The notes: a model not told the origin generated them from the sequence alone. A stretch of 64,000 bases of DNA from an uncultured Eubacteriales bacterium (GCA_900544765.1 UQWI01000004.1:1-64000), one strand, 5' to 3'; shown: positions 1 to 9,368, counted from the first letter of the stretch. Numbers and translations: made by a program.

Positions 1-136
1 TGCGAATTGCACACTGCTTTGCAAAAACACTCCTTGACAAATCTCGTCTCAAAAGAAGCTGCTCACCAAGGTCGCCAAGGAAAAGGGCTATACACACCTC
101 GTTCACTTCTTCGACGACGGAATCTCCGGCGTCACG

Positions 137-1675
137 ATGGACAGGCCCGGTTTTAAGGACATGATAGCCCAGCTCGAACTCGGCAAAGCGTCGGCGGTGT
201 TCGTCAAAGACCTCAGCCGCCTGGGCCGCAACTACATCGAGGTCGGCAGGCTTACGGAGGAGTTTTTCCCTGAGCACGACATACGCCTTGTGTCTGTCTC
301 CGACGCTATAGACACAGACGAGGGAGAAAACGAGCTTGCGCCGATTCGCAACCTTTTTAACGAGTGGTACAGCCGGGATATAAGCAAAAAGCGGAGAATA
401 AGCAACAAAATTCGCGGAAATGCAGGAGTGCCTATGGGAGCACCGCCATACGGATACATGAAAGCCCCGGATGGAAGCAGAAGCTGGGTAGTGGACGATG
501 AAGCCGCTGCTGTGGTAAGGCACATTTTCAAGCTGTACATGGATGGACTCGGAGCCGAACAGATTGCCGCCAGGCTGTCTGAAGAACGTGTGCTCACACC
601 AACTCACTACTGGCAAGAGCGCGGTGTGAGCCGTCCAAACCGCCCGCTGACAAAGGAACCATGCCACTGGAACGGCTCGACAATTATAACCATCCTGTCC
701 CGTCAGGAATACTGCGGCGACCTTATAAACTTCAAAACCTACTCAAAGTCATACAAGAACAAAAAGCGCCTTGAAAATGACCGCGAAAACTGGGTCATCT
801 TCAAAGACGTGCATGAGGCCATAGTGCCGCGGGAGCTGTGGGAGCGCGTTCAGCAAAAGCGCGCCGGTATCCGTAAACGGCAGACCAACAAAGGAGAGCA
901 CAATATGTTCTCCGGCCTGCTCATCTGTTCCGACTGTGGGCGCAATCTACATTATCATTTTAATTCCAGGAACCCTGAGATAACGTATTTTTCCTGCCCG
1001 AACACAAAGAGCGAGCGAGGTACCTGTACCGGAACACATTACATCCGCGTGGATTTTCTCGAGCAAGTTGTCCTCGGCGAGATACGCCGCCTGACAAAGT
1101 TCGTGAGTCAGTACGAGACGCAGTTTGCCAAGCTGATGATGGGTTTCACGCAGCAGGCGATGGCAACTGAGCGAAAACAAGTGCAGCTTGAAATAAACAA
1201 GGCCAAGACCCGCGACCGAGAGCTGGATACTCTGTTTGAGAAGCTTTACGAGGATAACGTCGCCGGCAAGATCAGCGACGAGCGTTTCGTCCGTATGTCC
1301 AAGAAGTATGAGGCCGAACAGGCCGAGCTTCGCAGCTCAATCAAGGTGCTTCAAGCCGACATAGAGCGCATCGACGGTAAAGCAGCGACAGCGGATATGT
1401 TCATCTCATCTGTCCGTAAATACACCCGTGCCAGAAAGCTCACGCCGAGGATGCTCAACGAGCTGATAGACAAAATTGAAGTCCATCAGGCCGAGAAAGT
1501 GGACGGCGTCTGGCGGCAGCGGCTGACGATTCACTACAACTGTGTCGGCGCAATAACTCTGCCCGACACCGCGACAATCCAGGCTCCGCACGTCACGATG
1601 AATACCCGCCAAGGCGTCTACGTCACCTACGAACCGGATACACCAGCACCGGCCGCTGACACGGCCAGCGCATGA
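137..1675 (+). CDS. Large serine recombinase of a mobile element, 5' end broken
   Basis: Site-specific DNA recombinase of the large serine (TnpX/TndX-like) family, which excises and integrates conjugative or mobilisable transposons. Visible parts are the end of the resolvase catalytic domain (DDGISG, DLSRLGRNY with its arginines), the recombinase domain (GAPPYGY, about residues 90-200), a zinc-ribbon-like segment (CSDCGR ... CPNTKSERGTCTG) and a long coiled coil (about 350-440). The same frame is already homologous from codon 41 (ISSQKKLL ...) but has an in-frame TGA at 35-37 and no recognisable family sequence before it. The first 30 or so residues, including the nucleophilic serine, are therefore missing, and ATG 137 is only the first methionine left. 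It overlaps the small recombinase gene downstream. Most likely an inactive remnant or the product of a rearranged or misassembled 5' end. Confidence 0.8.
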   Translation: MDRPGFKDMIAQLELGKASAVFVKDLSRLGRNYIEVGRLTEEFFPEHDIRLVSVSDAIDTDEGENELAPIRNLFNEWYSRDISKKRRISNKIRGNAGVPMGAPPYGYMKAPDGSRSWVVDDEAAAVVRHIFKLYMDGLGAEQIAARLSEERVLTPTHYWQERGVSRPNRPLTKEPCHWNGSTIITILSRQEYCGDLINFKTYSKSYKNKKRLENDRENWVIFKDVHEAIVPRELWERVQQKRAGIRKRQTNKGEHNMFSGLLICSDCGRNLHYHFNSRNPEITYFSCPNTKSERGTCTGTHYIRVDFLEQVVLGEIRRLTKFVSQYETQFAKLMMGFTQQAMATERKQVQLEINKAKTRDRELDTLFEKLYEDNVAGKISDERFVRMSKKYEAEQAELRSSIKVLQADIERIDGKAATADMFISSVRKYTRARKLTPRMLNELIDKIEVHQAEKVDGVWRQRLTIHYNCVGAITLPDTATIQAPHVTMNTRQGVYVTYEPDTPAPAADTASA

Positions 1676-1689
1676 GGGAGGTGAGCGAA

Positions 1690-2094
1690 ATGAATCGCAC
1701 CGCAATCTACGCCCGCACGGCCTGCCCTAACGAGGCAGCCCTAAACTGGCAAGTCCAAGTCCTACAAGGTCTTGCAGCAAACTTGGGCTTGAACGTCACC
1801 CACGTCATCCGCGAGACAGCCAGCGGACTCGACTTTGAACGTTCGGGACTATGCAAGCTAATGCGTTTAGTTGAGAACTATGAGATAGACACAATCCTGA
1901 TGACCAATCTCGACCGCATAGGCCGCGACACGCTGAAAGTCCTCGCCGTCCTCGAAGCGCTGGACAAGCACGGCGTCAAACTCATCATACAAGGCGGCGA
2001 CACGGTAGAGACGAGTAACACACTGTTAGCTCTGCTACGCCGCTTTGCACCGCACCCCGGACTTGAAGTGGTGCTCGCATCGACAACAGAATAG
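1690..2094 (+). CDS. Small serine-recombinase catalytic-domain protein lacking the catalytic serine
   Basis: A 134-residue protein made only of a resolvase/invertase N-terminal fold. The start motif IYARTAC aligns with the usual YxRVS; alanine stands where the nucleophilic serine should be. The second active-site region (TNLDRIGRD) keeps its arginines. No recombinase, zinc-ribbon or HTH domain follows. ATG 1690 is chosen over ATG 1672 because GGGAGGTGAG lies just upstream of it. It follows the large recombinase directly and is probably co-transcribed. By context it may be a non-catalytic partner or directionality factor of the element; that role is inference. Confidence 0.7.
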   Translation: MNRTAIYARTACPNEAALNWQVQVLQGLAANLGLNVTHVIRETASGLDFERSGLCKLMRLVENYEIDTILMTNLDRIGRDTLKVLAVLEALDKHGVKLIIQGGDTVETSNTLLALLRRFAPHPGLEVVLASTTE

Positions 2095-2112
2095 CGTCCC
2101 GCGCTGTAAGAA

Positions 2113-2155
2113 AAGAGAAAAGCCTTACAGCGTTACTCGAACACTGTAAGGCTTT
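2113..2155 (-). terminator. Intrinsic terminator of tRNA-Leu
   Basis: A perfect 12-bp stem (2119-2130 with 2144-2155) with a 13-nt loop; on the minus strand it is followed by a pyrimidine-rich TCTCTTTTCTT tract. It lies just downstream of the tRNA on that strand. It also falls at the junction between the mobile element and the chromosome. Confidence 0.75.
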
Positions 2156-2161
2156 CCACGG

Positions 2162-2248
2162 TGGTGCCGGTGACGGGGATCGAACCCGTACATCCTTGCG
2201 GATATGGGATTTTAAGTCCCAGGTGTCTGCCAATTCCACCACACCGGC
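2162..2248 (-). tRNA. tRNA-Leu (anticodon UAA)
   Basis: The minus strand folds as a class II tRNA: acceptor stem GCCGGTG/CACCGGC, a D arm, anticodon stem TGGGA/TCCCA around loop CTTAAAA (anticodon TAA), a long variable arm, and T arm with GGTTCGATCC. The CCA tail is encoded (2162-2164). It sits between a mobile element and the recJ operon. Confidence 0.97.
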
Positions 2249-2260
2249 CGGATAATGCTA

Positions 2261-2289
2261 ATGTTACCATCATGGCAACGCTGTGTCAA
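2261..2289 (-). promoter_or_regulatory. Sigma-A promoter of tRNA-Leu
   Basis: On the minus strand TTGACA (2284-2289) and TAACAT (2261-2266) are separated by 17 bp, and the tRNA starts 12 bp further on. Confidence 0.7.
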
Positions 2290-2376
2290 GGCGCATTGGC
2301 GTCCCGGCTCAGCATATAAAGCAGGGCATAAGCAATGCTTAAACTCATTGGCAGAGAAAGGAGGGACAGAAAGCTC

Positions 2377-2405
2377 TTGATATCACTGCCTTGCTTGGGT
2401 ATAAT
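2377..2405 (+). promoter_or_regulatory. Sigma-A promoter of the recJ operon
   Basis: TTGATA (2377-2382), 17-bp spacer, TATAAT (2400-2405), giving a start about 25 nt before the GTG start of recJ. Confidence 0.7.
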
Positions 2406-2436
2406 ATACTGATAACTAATAAATAGATACAGATGG

Positions 2437-4491
2437 GTGCCTGAGATGAAGTATAGCAATTGGATAGTCCCGGAGCGCGCGCCTGAGATACCGGAGGCGC
2501 TGCTTCGGGAGGGGTTCACGCCGCTGCTGGCGGCCATGCTCGCAAAGCGCGGGATGGCCACGCTGGATTCGGCGCGGGAGTTCATATATTGCGGCGAGGA
2601 GCTGCTGCTGCCTGCCGAGGATATGGCCGGTATGCCGAAGGCCGCGCAGCGTGTGCGCGAGGCCATAGAGCGGCGGGAGACCGTGGCCGTGTACGGTGAC
2701 TACGACGTGGACGGGATAACTTCCGCCTGCCTGGTCACAAGCTATCTGCGCTCATGCGGCTTGGAATGCATACCGTACATACCTGACCGCCTGGAGGAGG
2801 GATACGGCCTAAACAGCGCCGCGCTGGACAGCGTAAAGGCCCAGGGGGCCACGCTGGTAATAACCGTCGACTGCGGCATAACCGCCGTCAACGAGGCAGA
2901 GCACGCGAAGGAACTCGGCCTCGACCTCATTATAACCGACCACCACGAGTGCGGCTCCGGCGCACTGCCGGACGCTTACGCCGTTGTGGACCCCAAGCGG
3001 GCCGACTGCCCGTATCCCAACAAGGGCCTGGCGGGAGTGGGAGTGGCCTTCAAGCTGCTGTGTGCGGTGGACGGCGACCCGGAGGATTTGCTCGGCAGCT
3101 ACGCCGACCTGGTGGCCGCAGGCACCGTGGCCGACGTCATGCCCCTTACGGGCGAGAACCGCTACATAGTCCGCCGTGGCCTGGAGCAGTTGGAGACGCG
3201 CCCGAGGCCGGGCGTTGCGGCCCTGCTCTCCGAGTGCGGCGGCAACGCCAAGCGCATCAGCGCGACAACGGTGGGCTTTACGATAGCTCCCAGGATAAAC
3301 GCAGCGGGCAGACTCGGAAACGCCGCCCTGGCCGCAAAGCTGCTGCTCTCACGCAGCACGGCCGAGGCCGTGCCCCTGGCCCAGGAGCTGTGCCGCATGA
3401 ACCGCGAGCGGCAGGAGCTGGAGCACTTCATCTGGGAGGAAGCGCACGAAAGGCTGCGCCGTGAGCCGCCCGACGGGCCGATAGTCCTCGCCAGCTCGCA
3501 CTGGCACCAGGGCGTCATAGGCATAGCTGCGTCGCGTCTGGCGGAGGAGTTCTGCCTGCCCTGCGTAATGATATGCCTCGACGGGGACATGGGCAAAGGC
3601 TCCTGCCGCAGCTACGGAGGCTTCAACCTGTTTGACGCGCTCTCCGCATGTTCTGATTGCCTGGAGGGCTTCGGCGGGCATGCCCTGGCTGCCGGGCTGA
3701 CCATACGCCGCGACCGCGTGGACGAGTTCCGTGCAAAGCTGCGCGAATACTATAAGAGCTGCCCCGCGCCCGAGCACCCCTCGCTTGAGTGCGAGCTGAG
3801 GATAGAGGACCCGTCCCTGCTCAGGATGGACTGCGTTGAGTCCCTCGAAATGATGGAGCCCTACGGCACGGACAATCCGCGCCCGACGCTTTGCCTGGCC
3901 GATGTGGAGCTTGAGCGCGTCACGCCCATAGGGGGCGGGAACCATCTGAAGCTGCGCCTGGGCAAGGCCGGGACGAGCTTTGACTGCGTGATGTTCGGCA
4001 CGAGGCTCGACCAGCTCGGCGCCTCGGCGGGCGACATGATTGACGCGGCGTTTTACCCGCAGATAAACGAGTTCCACGGCCGCCGAAGCGTGCAGCTGCT
4101 GATGGTGGACGTCAGAAGGGCCGACACGCGCTCAGAATGCGAGAGCATACTCTCCGGAGAATTGCCGGGGGGTTGGGAGTGCGATGAGCTCTATCCCGAC
4201 AGGTGCGATTTTGTACGCGTGTGGCGCTGGCTGGAGCACCAGGGCGGACACGCCGCGGGCAGGCTCTCGGAGCTGGGCGCATGGGGCCCTGCGGGACTCA
4301 ATCCAGCCAAGACGGCCGTATGCCTGCGCGCGATGAATGAAGAGAGCCTTGCAGATATAGAGCTGTCCGGCGACGAGCTGCGCGTTTCCGCCCTGAAGAG
4401 GGAGGGAAAGGCCAACCTCGAGGCCAGCCAGGTTATGACCCGACTCAGGAGCCGGCGCGAGGAGTACCGCGAGAGGAGGCGACAGAGATGA
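2437..4491 (+). CDS. recJ: Single-stranded-DNA-specific exonuclease RecJ
   Basis: A 5'-to-3' single-strand exonuclease of recombination and mismatch repair. The DHH phosphoesterase motifs are present in order: VYGDYDVDG (about residue 85), VDCGI, TDHHE (about 168) and GLAGVGVAFKL. The DHHA1 domain follows with the GGHALAAG motif (about 410), then the RecJ OB-fold domain and a C-terminal extension. Its 684 residues are within the range for Firmicute RecJ. The start is GTG 2437; ATG 2446 in the same frame is a close alternative, and neither has a strong ribosome site. It is first gene of an operon and overlaps rel by ATGA. Confidence 0.95.
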   Translation: MPEMKYSNWIVPERAPEIPEALLREGFTPLLAAMLAKRGMATLDSAREFIYCGEELLLPAEDMAGMPKAAQRVREAIERRETVAVYGDYDVDGITSACLVTSYLRSCGLECIPYIPDRLEEGYGLNSAALDSVKAQGATLVITVDCGITAVNEAEHAKELGLDLIITDHHECGSGALPDAYAVVDPKRADCPYPNKGLAGVGVAFKLLCAVDGDPEDLLGSYADLVAAGTVADVMPLTGENRYIVRRGLEQLETRPRPGVAALLSECGGNAKRISATTVGFTIAPRINAAGRLGNAALAAKLLLSRSTAEAVPLAQELCRMNRERQELEHFIWEEAHERLRREPPDGPIVLASSHWHQGVIGIAASRLAEEFCLPCVMICLDGDMGKGSCRSYGGFNLFDALSACSDCLEGFGGHALAAGLTIRRDRVDEFRAKLREYYKSCPAPEHPSLECELRIEDPSLLRMDCVESLEMMEPYGTDNPRPTLCLADVELERVTPIGGGNHLKLRLGKAGTSFDCVMFGTRLDQLGASAGDMIDAAFYPQINEFHGRRSVQLLMVDVRRADTRSECESILSGELPGGWECDELYPDRCDFVRVWRWLEHQGGHAAGRLSELGAWGPAGLNPAKTAVCLRAMNEESLADIELSGDELRVSALKREGKANLEASQVMTRLRSRREEYRERRRQR

Positions 4492-6878
4492 TTGAAGAGA
4501 GAGACAAGACCGAAGGCCGCGTTGAAGAAGCAGTACCGGCGGCAGGGGCCGCTGATGGTGACGGGAAAGCGGCGGCCCAGGGGCTTCAGGACGATGTGAA
4601 GCGCGAGATGGCGGAGGTCAAGACCATCGGCGACGACACCGAGTGGGCGCCTATCCCTGTCGGCGGCCCCAAAACCGAGCACAGCCCCCTCGACCCAGAG
4701 GAGGGCTGGCGCAGGCTCGAGGCTCGGCTGCGCGCCGGGAATATACCGATGAACATGGACAGGGTGCGCTCGGCTTATGAATACGCCGCCAAGCTGCACG
4801 CGCAGCAGAAGCGCCGCGACGGCTCGCCCTACGTCACCCATTGCATAGCCACGGCGGAGATAATCGCCGAGCAGGGCCTCGACGAGGACAGCGTGGTGGC
4901 AGCCCTGCTGCACGACGTAATAGAGGACACACCCGCGACGCACGACGACGTGAAGCGCCTGTTCGGTTCCACCGTCGCGGACATAGTCGAGGGCGTCACC
5001 AAGCTGACCCGTGTGCAGTGGACCAGCCACGAGGAGGAGCAGGCCGAAAACCTCAGGAAGATGCTCATGGCCATGGCCAAGGATATCCGCGTCATCCTCA
5101 TAAAGATAGCCGACCGCCTGCACAACATGCGCACGATGGACTACCAGAGCAGCGAGAAGCAGCTTATAAAGTCCGCCGAGACCATGGAGATATACGCGCC
5201 CATCGCTCACCGCCTGGGCATGCAGAAGATAAAGTGGGAGCTCGAGGACCGCTCGCTCTACTACCTCGACCGCGAGGGCTACCGCGAAATTACCGAGGCG
5301 CTCTCCTCGCGCATGCCCACGCTGCGCACCTTCATGGCCAAGGTTGAGAAGCAGATTGAGGACCGCATGGCCGAGGACGGCGTGAAGGCCACAGTCTACG
5401 GGCGCATAAAGCACATCTACAGCATTTACCGCAAGATGTTTGCCCAGCAGCTGGACATAAACGGCATATTCGACCTCTGCGCCTTCCGCGTCATAGTAGA
5501 TACGATTCCCGACTGCTATAACGCGCTGGGCCTCATACACGACATGTACAAGCCCGTGCCGGGCCGTTTCAAGGACTACGTCTCCACGCCCAAGCCGAAC
5601 GGCTACCAGAGTGTGCACACGACGGTCATAGGCAGTGAGGGCATACCCTTCGAGGTGCAGATACGCACCTGGGACATGCACCTCACGGCGGAGTACGGCG
5701 TTGCCGCGCATTGGAAGTACAAGAGCGGGGAGCAGGGCGTCAAAGAGGGCGACGAGGAGAAATTCGCCTGGGTGCGCCGTTTGCTCGAGGCGCAGCAGGA
5801 GACGGACGCCACCGAGTTTGTCCACGACCTGAAGATAGACATGTTTGCCGACGAGGTGTTCGTGTTCACTCCCTCCGGCGACGTCATCAACCTGCCGGCA
5901 GGCGCGACGCCCATAGACTTCGCCTACGCCATACACTCCGGCGTCGGCAACGCGATGGTGGGCGCGAGCGTCAACGGCCGCATCGTGACCTTCGACCACA
6001 AGCTGCAAAACGGCGACATAGTTGAGGTGCGCACGTCCAAGAGCGCGCCGGGGCCGAGCCGCGACTGGCTGCAGCTGGCCAAGAGCTCCAGTGCGCGCAC
6101 AAAGATAAAGCAGTGGTTCAAGAAGGAGCGGCGCGAGGAGAACATCCAGCGCGGACGGGATATGTTCGACGCGGAGCTCAGGCGCAGCGGCCTCACTATG
6201 TCCGACGTCACGGACGAGGACGTGCTGCCGCAGATACTCAAGAAGCTCTCCGTACCCAGCCTGGACGAGCTCTTCGCCGCCATCGGCTACGGCGGCCAGA
6301 CCGCTGTGCGCAGCGTCAACCGCGTGAAGGACGAGCTTGCGCGCATACGCAGGCCGGAGAAAAAGACCGTCCTCGACAAGATAACCGAGCAGGCCGAAAA
6401 GCGCACGGCCCGCCCGCAGAAGGCCGTCCACGGCATACTTGTAGAGGGCCTGGACAACTGCCTCATCAAATTTTCCAAGTGCTGTACGCCGGTACCCGGC
6501 GACGACATAATCGGGTTCATAACCCGCGGCAGCGGTGTGAGCATACACCGCACCGACTGCCAGAACTATCAGCGCCAGCGCGCGCAAAGCGAGAACGACG
6601 GCCGTTGGATCCGCGTCGGCTGGGCGGAGCACACGACGGATTTGTACCCGACCACGCTGCACATAACCAGCGCGGCGCGCGGCGGTTTCGTCATGGATAT
6701 CGCAACCGTGCTCAATGCTCTGAACGCCAAGGTCCGCAGCCTGTCGGCCCGGGACCTGGGAGAGCAGAGTATAGCCGTTGTGACCGTCGAGGTCAGGGAC
6801 CTCACGGAGCTCAAAGGTATAATGAACCGCCTGCAAGGCATACGCGGAGTATCTGAAGTTAGGAGGGCAAGCTCATGA
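4488..6878 (+). CDS. relA: Bifunctional (p)ppGpp synthetase/hydrolase (RelA/SpoT)
   Basis: Makes and degrades the stringent-response alarmones pppGpp and ppGpp. The domains run as HD hydrolase (HCIATAEI and LLHDVIEDT, about residues 115-150), nucleotidyltransferase synthetase (YGRIKHIYSIYRKM about 304; the NGYQSVHTTV substrate loop), TGS (VFVFTPSGDVINLP, about 450), a helical domain with the CCTPVPGD motif, and a C-terminal ACT domain. At 796 residues it is longer than the usual 730-740 because of an acidic, Ala/Glu-rich N-terminal tail of about 75 residues. Both catalytic halves look intact. It is translationally coupled to recJ and to dtd by ATGA overlaps. Confidence 0.97.
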   Translation: MIEERDKTEGRVEEAVPAAGAADGDGKAAAQGLQDDVKREMAEVKTIGDDTEWAPIPVGGPKTEHSPLDPEEGWRRLEARLRAGNIPMNMDRVRSAYEYAAKLHAQQKRRDGSPYVTHCIATAEIIAEQGLDEDSVVAALLHDVIEDTPATHDDVKRLFGSTVADIVEGVTKLTRVQWTSHEEEQAENLRKMLMAMAKDIRVILIKIADRLHNMRTMDYQSSEKQLIKSAETMEIYAPIAHRLGMQKIKWELEDRSLYYLDREGYREITEALSSRMPTLRTFMAKVEKQIEDRMAEDGVKATVYGRIKHIYSIYRKMFAQQLDINGIFDLCAFRVIVDTIPDCYNALGLIHDMYKPVPGRFKDYVSTPKPNGYQSVHTTVIGSEGIPFEVQIRTWDMHLTAEYGVAAHWKYKSGEQGVKEGDEEKFAWVRRLLEAQQETDATEFVHDLKIDMFADEVFVFTPSGDVINLPAGATPIDFAYAIHSGVGNAMVGASVNGRIVTFDHKLQNGDIVEVRTSKSAPGPSRDWLQLAKSSSARTKIKQWFKKERREENIQRGRDMFDAELRRSGLTMSDVTDEDVLPQILKKLSVPSLDELFAAIGYGGQTAVRSVNRVKDELARIRRPEKKTVLDKITEQAEKRTARPQKAVHGILVEGLDNCLIKFSKCCTPVPGDDIIGFITRGSGVSIHRTDCQNYQRQRAQSENDGRWIRVGWAEHTTDLYPTTLHITSAARGGFVMDIATVLNALNAKVRSLSARDLGEQSIAVVTVEVRDLTELKGIMNRLQGIRGVSEVRRASS

Positions 6879-7318
6879 GAGCCGTAGTGACAAGAGTCAA
6901 ATCCGCATCCGTCACCATTGCCGGGGACGTTACCGGCAGCATAGGCAAGGGCTTCCTGGTGCTGCTGGGTGTGAACGTGAACGACACCGAGGCCCAGGCC
7001 GACAAGGTCGCTGACAAGATATGCGGCCTGCGCGTGTTTGAGGACGACGCGGGCAAGATGAACGTGAATCCCGCTGACGCGGGCGCAGAGCTGCTCATTG
7101 TGAGCCAGTTCACTCTCTATGCCGACGTCAAGTCCCGCCGCCCCGGCTTCACCCGCGCGGCGAGGCCCGAGACGGCTGTGCCGCTGTACGAGCGTGTCAT
7201 CGAACAGTGCCGTGCCCGCGGCTTCAAGGTCGAGACAGGCCGGTTCGGCGCGGAGATGCTGGTCGAGAGCATAAACGACGGCCCCGTGACTATACTTATC
7301 GACACAGACGAACTGTAA
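6875..7318 (+). CDS. dtd: D-aminoacyl-tRNA deacylase
   Basis: Hydrolyses D-amino acids from mischarged tRNAs in the cytoplasm. The 147 residues are the normal family length. The family signatures MRAVVTRVKSASV at the start, SQFTLYAD in the centre and the cross-subunit GPVTI motif near the C terminus are all visible. The ATG overlaps the rel stop codon (ATGA), and the next gene follows after about 100 bp. The rel-dtd order is widely conserved in Firmicutes. Confidence 0.96.
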   Translation: MRAVVTRVKSASVTIAGDVTGSIGKGFLVLLGVNVNDTEAQADKVADKICGLRVFEDDAGKMNVNPADAGAELLIVSQFTLYADVKSRRPGFTRAARPETAVPLYERVIEQCRARGFKVETGRFGAEMLVESINDGPVTILIDTDEL

Positions 7319-7415
7319 GCTGTCAATGCAGGCCGGCGCGAACAGGCTGCGCACGCCTTGTTCCCGCTGCGCAAAACATGTGCGCCGGCAAATTGTTGAA
7401 TCTGGAGGACACAAC

Positions 7416-8030
7416 ATGCTTATAAAAACCCTTACCGTCGGACACCTGGACACCAACTGCTACGTTGTGACCGACGAGGCCAGCCTCGAGTGTGCTGTCA
7501 TAGACCCCGGCGCGGAGAGCAACACCATACTAGGCTACATCGAGGACAACCACCTCAAGTGCACCGCCGTCATGCTCACGCATGCGCACTTTGACCACAT
7601 CGGCGCCCTCGACGCCGTGCTTAACGAGACCGGCGCGCGCTGCTATGTGAACCGGAAGGAAATCGGCACCAACCTGGCCGGCATAGGCCATCCCTTCCAG
7701 GCGCCGGAGGGCGCGGTGCTGTACGGCGAGGGCGACGAGGTGAAGGTCGGCGCTCTGACGTTCCGCGTCATTGAGACCCCGGGCCACACACCCGGCGGCG
7801 TCACGCTCATCTGCGAGGATTCGCTCTTCACCGGCGACACGCTCTTCCGCCTCTCCTGCGGCCGCACGGACTTCCCCGGCGGCGACATGAACGTGGAGCT
7901 CGCCAGCTTGAAAAAAATAGCCTCTCTGCCCGGAGACTACGACGTCTACCCCGGCCATGCCGAGAGCAGCCGCCTGTCCATAGAGCGTGAGCATAACCCC
8001 TACATGCGCCACGCGATAGAGCACCTGTAA
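7416..8030 (+). CDS. MBL-fold metallohydrolase, glyoxalase II-like
   Basis: A 204-residue metallo-beta-lactamase-fold hydrolase of the YcbL/GloB-like group, probably a thioester hydrolase with a binuclear metal centre. The THAHFDHIGAL motif, ETPGHTPGG, the SGR-type loop with FTGDTLF, and a late YPGHAESS provide the metal ligands. ATG 7416 is chosen over an upstream in-frame ATG at 7326 because GGAGG lies 7 bases before it and homology begins there (LIKTLTVGHLDTNCY). It is the fourth gene of the recJ operon and its stop overlaps the next start as TAATG. Confidence 0.88.
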   Translation: MLIKTLTVGHLDTNCYVVTDEASLECAVIDPGAESNTILGYIEDNHLKCTAVMLTHAHFDHIGALDAVLNETGARCYVNRKEIGTNLAGIGHPFQAPEGAVLYGEGDEVKVGALTFRVIETPGHTPGGVTLICEDSLFTGDTLFRLSCGRTDFPGGDMNVELASLKKIASLPGDYDVYPGHAESSRLSIEREHNPYMRHAIEHL

Positions 8031-9151
8031 TGGCCAACGCCATAGATTACCTGGACTGGCGCGGGGACGTTCCGATGAGCATATCTCCCTTCAACGAGGT
8101 GGACGGGCTCATCGCCGCGAAGCTCACCAGCCTGGATTTCACCGGCATCGTCCCCTCCGAGGGCGGAGCAGCGCTGCGCGACGCGGTGGACGCGTACTTT
8201 GAGCGCTACGGCGACAAGGATGTGCGCCTAGGCGTGCTCCTGCCGCCGGGTACGGTCACGATGGTGAAGAAGATGCTCGCCTCAAAGCGCTTCGCCGGCG
8301 TGATGCTGTACGACTACGTCAATCACATAGACGACGTTGGCGCGGAGCAGTTCTGCGCCCTGACCGTGAGTATGCCCGACGGCTCGCACTTTGTGGCCTT
8401 CCGCGGCACCGACGACACCATAGCCGCCTGGCGCGAGGACTTCAACATGAGCGCGCACGACGCCGTCCCGGCGCAGGTGGATGCCGCCTCGTATCTGAAG
8501 CGTGCCGGCTGGAGATTTGACGGCGTGCTGCGGGTCGGCGGACACTCGAAGGGCGGCAACCTCTCCGTGTACGCTGCGATGAGCGCCTCCGCCGAGCTCC
8601 AGGAGCGTATAGCCGACGTTTTCAACTACGACGGCCCCGGTTTCCGCGAGAGCGTGCGCGGCGAGCCCGGATATGAGCGCATACGGCCGAAGATTCGCTC
8701 CTTCCTGCCGCAGCACTCTATGGTGGGCGTGCTCCTGGTCAACGATTCGCCGTATGAGATTGTCGAGAGCAGCGAGACGGGCGCTTCAGCGCACAACGGT
8801 TTCACCTGGCAGGTGCTGGGCACCAAATTCCTTCGCTGCGATAAATTTTCCCTCCGCACCCGCGTGTACCGCGAGGCCATGCGCAGCTGGGCCGCAAAGC
8901 TCGACCTCCAGCAGCGCCAGGACCTGATAAACGCGGTATTTGACGCTCTGGAGAGCACCGGCGCAAGGACGCTCACCGATTTGAGCGAGCAGCGAATACG
9001 CAAGGCCGCCACGGCGGCGCGGGACCTGCTCTCCGACGAGGACGAGCGGGCCGTGTTCACCGAGAGCATGGAGCTGCTCGCCAGGGCATACATATCCAGC
9101 GCCCGCAGCGCACTGCCCATAGTCAACCGCTTCGGCAGAAAGAAAAAGTGA
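8030..9151 (+). CDS. DUF2974 (Mbeg1-like) alpha/beta-hydrolase family protein
   Basis: A 373-residue protein of the DUF2974/Mbeg1-like family, common in Firmicutes and related to class 3 lipases. A serine-hydrolase nucleophile elbow is visible as GGHSKGGN (about residue 170), preceded by FRGTDDT, a typical oxyanion-region motif. No signal peptide or membrane helix is seen, so it is probably cytoplasmic. The start overlaps the preceding stop codon, placing it at the end of the recJ-rel operon. Its substrate is unknown. Confidence 0.8.
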   Translation: MANAIDYLDWRGDVPMSISPFNEVDGLIAAKLTSLDFTGIVPSEGGAALRDAVDAYFERYGDKDVRLGVLLPPGTVTMVKKMLASKRFAGVMLYDYVNHIDDVGAEQFCALTVSMPDGSHFVAFRGTDDTIAAWREDFNMSAHDAVPAQVDAASYLKRAGWRFDGVLRVGGHSKGGNLSVYAAMSASAELQERIADVFNYDGPGFRESVRGEPGYERIRPKIRSFLPQHSMVGVLLVNDSPYEIVESSETGASAHNGFTWQVLGTKFLRCDKFSLRTRVYREAMRSWAAKLDLQQRQDLINAVFDALESTGARTLTDLSEQRIRKAATAARDLLSDEDERAVFTESMELLARAYISSARSALPIVNRFGRKKK

Positions 9152-9343
9152 GGAGATACCCCGCCGTGGAAGCCCGCAAATATGCCGTCCGGCTGCCTGA
9201 GCCGCGGCGCTGCGGCTCCTGACGGCGGTGCTTCTGCGCCCGTGCGCCCTGAAAGGGGCCGCGTGAGCGGGCCGGGCGGATACACTATAGTACAGGGCAC
9301 GGCGCTTGCGCCTCGGCGGGGAGCCTTGCCGGCGCGTGAGGGC
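9152..9343. other. Intergenic stretch without a supported gene
   Basis: GC-rich spacer between the end of the recJ operon and the terminator of the minus-strand RNA unit. It contains a short GC palindrome near 9198-9222 but no coding frame with a ribosome site on either strand. Confidence 0.5.
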
Positions 9344-9368
9344 AAAAAAATAACCGCCCCGAGGGCGG
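9344..9368 (-). terminator. Intrinsic terminator of the large RNA
   Basis: On the minus strand CCGCCC/GGGCGG (9363-9368 with 9354-9359) is followed after three bases by seven consecutive T (9350-9344). Confidence 0.85.

Noticed and set aside
2113..2155. Attachment site of the mobile element
   Set aside because: The hairpin beside tRNA-Leu is better explained as its terminator; no matching direct repeat can be identified within the window.
4191..6836. Open frame of 881 codons on the minus strand inside recJ-rel
   Set aside because: It lies exactly opposite the well-supported rel gene; such long frames arise from GC-rich codon use, and the translation has no domain I recognise.
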